A stretch of DNA of 64,000 nt, from the NCBI RefSeq assembly GCF_030814475.1, contig NZ_JAUSVF010000001.1:1013001-1077000 (forward strand). Reading direction: 5' to 3'. Positions 58,801 to 64,000 of this stretch are shown here, piece after piece. The position numbers were made by a program, and so were the translations under genes. This DNA comes from Pararhizobium capsulatum DSM 1112. Lineage in GTDB: Bacteria; Pseudomonadota; Alphaproteobacteria; Rhizobiales; Rhizobiaceae. The notes beneath the pieces were generated by a model. That model did no database searches. It saw only the letters and a list, made by a program, of their open reading frames with translations, and was not told the origin of the DNA. Position 1 is the first letter of the stretch; every line of letters begins with the position of its first letter.

Positions 58801-60162
58801 ATGACTGCCGCCGAAACCATCGACATTGACGAAAATGCCCGCGGCGCCGGGCCTTTTCTGGTTACAAACAAGCTGATCCTCTCGATCGCCATCCCGATGA
58901 CGCTCGGCTTTCTGACGACGCCGCTTCTCGGTCTGGTAGACACCGCCGTCGTCGGCCGGCTCGGGCAGGCGACGCTGCTCGCCGGCCTCGCCATCGGCGC
59001 GATCCTCTTCGACCTGATCTTCACCACCTTCAATTTCCTGCGGGCATCGACGACCGGCCTCGTCGCCCAGGCCTTCGGCCGCGGTGACAGGGCAGAGGAG
59101 CAGGCCGTCTTCTGGCGGTCGCTGGTAATAGCGCTGGTCTGCGGCACTGTAGCCCTGCTGGTCTCTCCGATGCTGCTTTCCGTCGGGCTGTGGCTGCTGG
59201 CGCCCGGGCCTGATGTGGCGGAGGTGACGCGCACCTATTTCCTCTGGCGCATCCTTTCCAGCCCGTTTGCGCTCGCCAATTATGCCATCCTCGGTTTCGT
59301 GCTCGGCCGCGGGCAGGGTACCACAGGCCTCCTGCTCCAGACGTTGATCAACGGTATCAACATCGTGCTGTCGATCTATCTCGGCCTGTATCTGGGCTGG
59401 GGCGTGATGGGGGTGGCGCTTGCCACGGTAACGGGCGAGACCATCGGCGCGCTCGCCGGATTTGCCATCGTCTATGCCCGCTTCGATCGCTCGCTATCAA
59501 TGCCGTGGCGAGAAGTCTTTTCAATGGCGCGGCTGAAGCCGCTGTTCGGGCTCAACCGCGACATCATGATCCGCTCCTTCGTGCTTCTGGCAGCCTTCAC
59601 GCTGATGACACGGATCGGCACCAGCTTCGGCCCGGTGACACTTGCTGCCAATGCCGTGCTGATGGCGATCTTCCTGGTTGCCGGCTATTATCTCGATGGT
59701 CTCGCCAATGCCGCCGAACAGCTCACTGGCCGCGCAATCGGCGCCCGTTTCCGGCCGGCTTTCGATCGGGCGCTGAGGATGACAGGCATCTGGTCGCTGG
59801 TGCTGGCGGCAGTGACGACGGTTGCCTTCCTCCTCTTCGGAAACCGATTGATCGATACACTGACGACGGCGGCGGATGTCCGGGCAGTGGCCTATGCATA
59901 CATGCCCTGGGCGGCGATAACAGCCGTGACCGGTGCGCTCGCCTTCCTGATGGATGGCGTCTTCATCGGCGCCACCTGGTCGCGGGATATGCGCAACATG
60001 ATGCTTCTCGCCTTCGCCGGCTACGTCGCAACGCTTGCGGTGCTCGTGCCGCTGTTCGGCAATCACGGCCTCTGGGCGGGGCTCAATCTCTTCCTGCTGT
60101 TCCGCGGCCTGTTCCTGTTGGTATTGGTGCCGCGGCGGGCGCGGACAAGCTTCGCCTCCTGA
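58801..60162 (+). CDS. MATE-family efflux transporter (DinF-like)
   Basis: A 453-aa protein with twelve membrane helices in two halves; ILSIAIPMTLGFLTTPLLGL and VDTAVVGRLG are the N-terminal MATE motif, and GLANAAEQLTGRAIGARFRP is its equivalent in the second half. MATE pumps exchange Na or protons for cationic drugs or metabolites. The DinF subgroup is suggested by length and motif. It is convergent with pyrD by three bases. Confidence 0.9.
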   Translation: MTAAETIDIDENARGAGPFLVTNKLILSIAIPMTLGFLTTPLLGLVDTAVVGRLGQATLLAGLAIGAILFDLIFTTFNFLRASTTGLVAQAFGRGDRAEEQAVFWRSLVIALVCGTVALLVSPMLLSVGLWLLAPGPDVAEVTRTYFLWRILSSPFALANYAILGFVLGRGQGTTGLLLQTLINGINIVLSIYLGLYLGWGVMGVALATVTGETIGALAGFAIVYARFDRSLSMPWREVFSMARLKPLFGLNRDIMIRSFVLLAAFTLMTRIGTSFGPVTLAANAVLMAIFLVAGYYLDGLANAAEQLTGRAIGARFRPAFDRALRMTGIWSLVLAAVTTVAFLLFGNRLIDTLTTAADVRAVAYAYMPWAAITAVTGALAFLMDGVFIGATWSRDMRNMMLLAFAGYVATLAVLVPLFGNHGLWAGLNLFLLFRGLFLLVLVPRRARTSFAS

Positions 60163-60165
60163 GCG

Positions 60166-61251
60166 TCAGAAGCGCTTCGCCCATTCATCCGTCTTGCTGC
60201 CGCGGATATCGGCGATCGAGGTCAGTTTTTCCCGATCGCAGATGTCGGAAAGTCCGCGAACGATGCGGCCGGGCAGCAGCGGTCCCTCATAGACCATGCA
60301 GGAATAGAGCTGCACCAGATCAGCGCCGGCGCGGATCTTCTCCGCAGCCGTTTCCGCGGATGAAACGCCGCCGACGCCGATGATCGGCAGGTCGGGCCCG
60401 ACGCGCTTGCGCATCTTGGCGAGAACGGCCGTGGAGCGCGCAAACAGCGGCTTGCCGGAAAGCCCGCCCGCTTCCTTTGCCTGCATCTGATCCTTGAGGC
60501 CATCGCGCGAAAGCGTCGTGTTGGAAACGATCAGCCCGTCAAGCTTGTGGGCAAGCACCTCGGCAGCGATATCGTCCATGCCTTCTTCTGTGAGGTCGGG
60601 CGCGATCTTAAGGAACACCGGAACCTGCCGGCCGCTCTTCTTCGCCTTATCGTCGCGGGCGGCAAGCACTGCGGAAAGCAGGGCGGCAAGGCTCTCGCGT
60701 CCCTGCAGATCGCGCAGGCCCGGCGTGTTGGGCGAGGAAATGTTGGCGGTGAAATAGCGGGCGAGCGAGTAGAAGCGACGGATGCCGGTGACATAATCGG
60801 CAATGCGGTCGCTGCTGTCTTTGTTGGCGCCGATATTGACGCCGATCAGGCCGTTGCCGCGGAGCTTTGAAAGCCGCTCATAGGCAGCCTCGTGGCCGGC
60901 ATTGTTGAAGCCCAGCCGGTTGATGACGCCTTCGTCGGCGACAAGCCGGAAAATGCGCGGCTTGTCATTGCCCGCCTGTGGTTTCGGTGTGACGGTTCCG
61001 ATCTCGGTAAAGCCGAACCCGAGGCGCAGCATTTCCTCCGGCACCTCGGCATTCTTGTCGTAGCCGGCTGCAAGGCCAAGCGGGTTTGCAAAGGTCAGGC
61101 CGGCGATCGTTTGCTTCAGCCGTGGATCAGCGGGCGCGTTACAGACTGGCACGAGCCCCGTCTTCAGAGCCCTGATCGAAAGACCATGCGCGGCCTCCGG
61201 ATCGAACAGGAACAGCCCGCGGCGGCCGAGCGACTGGAAGAGATCGAGCAT
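60166..61251 (-). CDS. pyrD: Quinone-dependent dihydroorotate dehydrogenase PyrD
   Basis: A 361-aa class 2 DHODH. An N-terminal amphipathic helix (MLDLFQSLGRRGLFLFDPEA) binds the membrane. FMN site and catalysis: GLAAGYDKNAEVPEEMLRLG, GVNIGANKDSSDR, ANISSPNTPGLRDLQGRE (catalytic Ser), DGLIVSNTTLSRDG, IIGVGGVSSAETAAEKIRAG. It oxidises dihydroorotate to orotate in UMP synthesis. It overlaps the DUF952 gene upstream by one base, so expression is shared. Confidence 0.95.
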   Translation of the reverse strand: MLDLFQSLGRRGLFLFDPEAAHGLSIRALKTGLVPVCNAPADPRLKQTIAGLTFANPLGLAAGYDKNAEVPEEMLRLGFGFTEIGTVTPKPQAGNDKPRIFRLVADEGVINRLGFNNAGHEAAYERLSKLRGNGLIGVNIGANKDSSDRIADYVTGIRRFYSLARYFTANISSPNTPGLRDLQGRESLAALLSAVLAARDDKAKKSGRQVPVFLKIAPDLTEEGMDDIAAEVLAHKLDGLIVSNTTLSRDGLKDQMQAKEAGGLSGKPLFARSTAVLAKMRKRVGPDLPIIGVGGVSSAETAAEKIRAGADLVQLYSCMVYEGPLLPGRIVRGLSDICDREKLTSIADIRGSKTDEWAKRF

Positions 61252-61595
61252 CAGGCAAGCTCCGGAAAGACATGAACACCATCGCTGCCGAGCGGCAGAG
61301 GCTTTTCCCAGAGCACGAGGGACAGCGGCAGCGTGCCATAGAGATGGGGAAAGAGATCGCCCCCACGGGAGGGTTCATAAACCAACGCATCGCCGAGCGT
61401 TTCGCCATCGATGGCAACCAGCAGAAGGTCGTCCTGGCCGGCAAAATGGCGGGCCGCGGTCTCGATCGCTTGGGCCGCGGTCGAGAAATGGATGAAACCA
61501 TCCGACAGATCGACTGGAGCGCCTTTGAATTCGCCGCTTTTCAACGCATCGTGCCACAGAGTTGTCGGAACGATTTTGTAGATGATGCTGGACAT
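61251..61595 (-). CDS. DUF952 family protein
   Basis: A 114-aa protein: YKIVPTTLWHDALKSGEFKG, DLSDGFIHFSTAAQAIETAA, HFAGQDDLLLVAIDGETLGD, FPHLYGTLPLSLVLWEKPLP. This is DUF952, related to a fold with glutathione-S-transferase-like or ADP-ribosyl-binding suggestions but no settled role. It lies upstream of and overlaps pyrD by one base; this order is common in rhizobia. Confidence 0.9.
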   Translation of the reverse strand: MSSIIYKIVPTTLWHDALKSGEFKGAPVDLSDGFIHFSTAAQAIETAARHFAGQDDLLLVAIDGETLGDALVYEPSRGGDLFPHLYGTLPLSLVLWEKPLPLGSDGVHVFPELA

Positions 61596-61701
61596 GCCGC
61601 CATCTCCTCACCGGGGATATTCAAGCCGGATTGCCGCAATTGCGGCTGAATGTCCACCGTCGCGGAGGCTTTGGGCGAAGATTTTGGGCAGGAGAGAGGT
61701 T

Positions 61702-62148
61702 ATGAACAGATTGCTTTGGCCGTTGCCGGCCGTCATGGGTCTCGTCGGTGGGGTGGCCCTCGTTCCGGTGGAGGCGCAGGAACCTGCGCCCGGACGCTAC
61801 AGCATGCAGCGAGCCGAAAGCGGTATCGCACGGCTCGATACCCAGACCGGCGAGGTCTCGCTTTGCCAGGATAAAGATGGCCAGATGGTGTGCCGCCTGG
61901 CGGCCGATGAGCGCACCGCCTTCGAGCTGGAACTCGATCTCTTGACGAAGCGGGTGGAAACTTTAGAAAATGCTCTTCAAGATGGTCAATTTGGCACAAA
62001 ACCACGTCTGCCGACCGATGAGGAGATTGACCAGACAATGGGCATCATGGAAAGAATGTTGCGGGGCTTCATGGGCATAGTGAAAGATCTGGAAGGTGAT
62101 GAGCACAAGGCACCCGGTGCACTTGGCGAAGAACCTCGGAAGACCTGA
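61702..62148 (+). CDS. Secreted coiled-coil protein of unknown function
   Basis: A 148-aa protein with a signal peptide (LLWPLPAVMGLVGGVALVPV, cleavage after VEA). The mature part is small: YSMQRAESGIARLDTQTGEV, SLCQDKDGQMVCRLAADERT (two Cys), then a helix with heptads (FELELDLLTKRVETLENALQ) and an acidic tail. Similar proteins occur in rhizobia without assigned roles. The ATG 61702 follows GGAGAGAGG. Confidence 0.75.
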   Translation: MNRLLWPLPAVMGLVGGVALVPVEAQEPAPGRYSMQRAESGIARLDTQTGEVSLCQDKDGQMVCRLAADERTAFELELDLLTKRVETLENALQDGQFGTKPRLPTDEEIDQTMGIMERMLRGFMGIVKDLEGDEHKAPGALGEEPRKT

Positions 62149-62218
62149 CCGGCTTTCGGCTTCATGTTGCTTGATTTGACCTAGCGGAGGTCGTGCAATG
62201 CTCTTGGGAGGGGGTGCC

Positions 62219-62866
62219 ATGATGACAGGATTGACCATTATCATCGCGGATGATCATCCGCTTTTTAGAGGCGCAATGCGTCACGCGCTTGCAAGCGTGG
62301 GCGCTGACACCACAATTATTGAAGCCGGTGATTTCACCGCGGCTCGGCAGGCTGCAATCGACTATCCGAATGCCGACCTGATGCTGCTCGATCTTACCAT
62401 GCCTGGCGTCAGCGGCCTTTCGGGTCTCGTTGCATTTCGTGCCGAATTTCAGAGTTTGCCGATCATGATCGTATCGGGGCATGATGACCACACGACAGTT
62501 CGGCGTGCGCTGGAGCTTGGAGCAAGCGGCTTTCTTTCGAAATCGGCCGGGCTCGATGAAATCCGGGAGGGTATTGATACCGTCATCGCCGGCAATATTT
62601 TCACACCGCCTGACTTTGAAGCGGGGAGCGAGAGCGAACCTGAAGTGGCTCAACTGCTTTTGCGTTTACAGACGCTCACGCCTCAGCAACTGCGTGTGCT
62701 TGGCATGCTTGGAGAGGGCCTCCTCAATAAGCAGATTGCCTATGAGCTCAGTGTATCTGAAGCCACCATCAAAGCGCACGTCTCCGCGATCCTTCTGAAG
62801 CTTAATGTTGACAGTCGCACGCAGGCGGTGATCCAGCTCGGCAAGATTTCGGCCGTCGCAGCTTGA
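62219..62866 (+). CDS. NarL/FixJ-family response regulator
   Basis: A 215-aa regulator. Receiver domain with IIIADDHPLFRGAMRHALAS, phosphoacceptor Asp in LMLLDLTMPGVSGL and Lys in LSKSAGLDE; LuxR-type helix-turn-helix in LLNKQIAYELSVSEATIKAH. GGGAGGGG precedes the ATGATG at 62219; a start at 62198 with AGCGGAGG is also possible. It converges with a hybrid histidine kinase gene 19 bp away, a likely partner by position. Confidence 0.88.
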   Translation: MMTGLTIIIADDHPLFRGAMRHALASVGADTTIIEAGDFTAARQAAIDYPNADLMLLDLTMPGVSGLSGLVAFRAEFQSLPIMIVSGHDDHTTVRRALELGASGFLSKSAGLDEIREGIDTVIAGNIFTPPDFEAGSESEPEVAQLLLRLQTLTPQQLRVLGMLGEGLLNKQIAYELSVSEATIKAHVSAILLKLNVDSRTQAVIQLGKISAVAA

Positions 62867-62885
62867 AATCCGGCGCGTTGTGAGC

Positions 62886-64000
62886 CTATTCGGCCGCAGG
62901 TTTCAGGGCAGTTGAAAGTTGCGTCAGCCACGCCCTGAGCGCAGCGGGACGCACCGGTTTGTTTTGTATGGCAATTCCCTCGGGCTCAGCCATAGCCCTG
63001 ACTTCGGGGGACCTGTCCGCTGTCACCAGCAGGGCAGGGATAGGCGCTTTGAAATGTGCGCGAATAGTTCGGACGGCGTCTGTGCCGACCGCATTGTCAA
63101 GATGATAGTCGGCGATGATGGCATCCGGTCGCAATCTAGGACCGGCAAGCCAGTCTTCAAGCGATTGTGTGGTCATCACATGACAGCCCCATCCCTCAAG
63201 GAGAAGGGTCATGCCTTCAAGGATACGCGGTTCGTTGTCGATGCAAAGGACGGCGAGCCCGGTCAGTGGTTCAGCGACCCGCAGCGCCGTGACGATGGCC
63301 GGACCTTTTACTGCCGTCGCGGTTTTATCGATTGGCATCGTCACCCGAAAGCGCGTGCCTTTTCCGGGTTTGGATTGCAGATCGACGGCGTGATTGAGCA
63401 CACGGGATATGCGGTCAACGATCGACAGGCCGAGGCCCAGCCCTGAAGCCGTCTTTGCACCTTCGTCAAGACGGGCAAATTCCTTGAACACCGTGCGGAA
63501 CTTCGATGCGGGAATGCCGATGCCGGAATCGAGCACTTGAATGACGGCATGGTCGCCCTCTCGTCGCACGCCAACCAGAATCTTGCCCTTGAGAGTGTAT
63601 TTGATCGCATTCGAGACCAGGTTCTGCACAAGGCGACGCAGGAGGTTGGGGTCGCTACGCACCGAGAGCGAGGTTGGCATAATGGTGAATTTGAGATTGG
63701 CAGCGCGCGCCATTGGTGCAAAGTCTGTCTCGATGCGCCGAAGAAGATCATCAAGCATCACGGTCTGCAGGCGCGGTTTCATCGCGCCCGTATCGAGCCG
63801 CGATATATCCAGTACGGCTCCAAGAATAGTTTCCACGGACTCCAGCGAGGAATCGATATTCCTGACAAGCAGGCTGTTTTCAGAATCGCCAAGACGTTCA
63901 ACGAGCGAGGATGAATAAAGTCGCGCCGCGTTCAATGGCTGGAGAATGTCGTGGCCTGCCGCGGCGAAGAAGCGCGTCTTGCCGATATTGGCCTCCTCCG
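62886..64000 (-). CDS. Hybrid sensor histidine kinase, N-terminal part beyond window
   Basis: 371 codons of the C-terminal part are present, running in from the right edge. The H-box is FFAAAGHDILQPLNAARLYS (His about residue 15 of the visible part), with the family's atypical HDILQPL wording. HATPase motifs follow: QNLVSNAIKYT, LDSGIGIPASKF, ASGLGLGLSIVDRI. A receiver domain ends the protein (CIDNEPRILEGMTLLLEGWG; Asp in AIIADYHLDNA). It resembles the NahK/ErcS-type hybrid kinases, which often signal with LuxR-type regulators. The input domain is not in view. Confidence 0.9.
   Translation of the reverse strand, partial: EEANIGKTRFFAAAGHDILQPLNAARLYSSSLVERLGDSENSLLVRNIDSSLESVETILGAVLDISRLDTGAMKPRLQTVMLDDLLRRIETDFAPMARAANLKFTIMPTSLSVRSDPNLLRRLVQNLVSNAIKYTLKGKILVGVRREGDHAVIQVLDSGIGIPASKFRTVFKEFARLDEGAKTASGLGLGLSIVDRISRVLNHAVDLQSKPGKGTRFRVTMPIDKTATAVKGPAIVTALRVAEPLTGLAVLCIDNEPRILEGMTLLLEGWGCHVMTTQSLEDWLAGPRLRPDAIIADYHLDNAVGTDAVRTIRAHFKAPIPALLVTADRSPEVRAMAEPEGIAIQNKPVRPAALRAWLTQLSTALKPAAE

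Overview
The window is a chromosomal segment of an alphaproteobacterium of the Rhizobiaceae (Rhizobium / Agrobacterium / Ciceribacter / Sinorhizobium group). The evidence is the phoR-pstSCAB-phoU-phoB order with ppk2 beside it, a SAM-II riboswitch in front of metZ, a podJ-like polarity gene beside fad genes, RIME-like intergenic repeats, EcfG-type (GGAAC-N16/17-CGTT) promoters, and high-GC codon use. Species cannot be fixed from sequence alone. No plasmid, phage or CRISPR locus is visible.

Layout. 0-1.45 kb: rhodanese and divergent FtrA-type regulator. 1.45-10.3 kb: phosphate regulon on the minus strand (phoR, pstS, pstC, pstA, pstB, phoU, phoB) with a three-unit Pho box before pstS, plus divergent ppk2. 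10.3-12.8 kb: an unknown membrane-anchored protein and a nitronate-monooxygenase-like oxidoreductase behind a strong palindrome. 12.9-15.6 kb: tRNA-Thr(CGT), then a patchy stretch with a secreted orphan, a GFA-family protein and two stress-type small genes. 15.6-18.1 kb: metZ under SAM-II control and a double-domain dCTP deaminase. 18.2-20.3 kb: tRNA-Gly(CCC) and an island of very small genes, two sets of which begin with the same structured leader. 20.3-25.2 kb: frameshifted glycosyltransferase, solute-binding protein, TerB-like protein, SNase-like protein, S24/LexA-like regulator. 25.4-29.5 kb: Ca/H antiporter, EamA transporter, mntR, mntH. 29.5-35.7 kb: bacteriophytochrome kinase with heme oxygenase, decayed methyltransferase, Tim44-domain protein, GH25 lipoprotein. 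35.9-46.1 kb: beta-oxidation genes with a MazEF-type module between them, then podJ-like gene. 46.5-54.1 kb: TauE/SafE exporter pair, AsnC-like protein, Phd/VapC module, pdeM and Lhr-type helicase, nucleotide cyclase. 54.1-64.0 kb: two YitT paralogues flanking an Rrf2 regulator and a CMD/AhpD-like protein, TPR-methyltransferase, CAP lipoprotein, MATE pump, pyrD, and a response regulator facing a hybrid histidine kinase cut by the window edge.

The most interesting signal is a pair of about 105-nt leaders (18298-18402 plus strand; 20161-20266 minus strand). They share roughly three quarters of their bases, fold into the same pseudoknot just before a strong Shine-Dalgarno, and differ by compensatory base pairs in all three helices. 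They precede small genes of unknown function whose coding sequences are alike only in the first codons. I do not recognise this element. Other notable signals are three RIME-like repeats with compensatory stem changes, one 24-bp operator shared by two distant metabolic genes, three EcfG-type promoters, a frameshift in the glycosyltransferase and an in-frame internal deletion in a methyltransferase.
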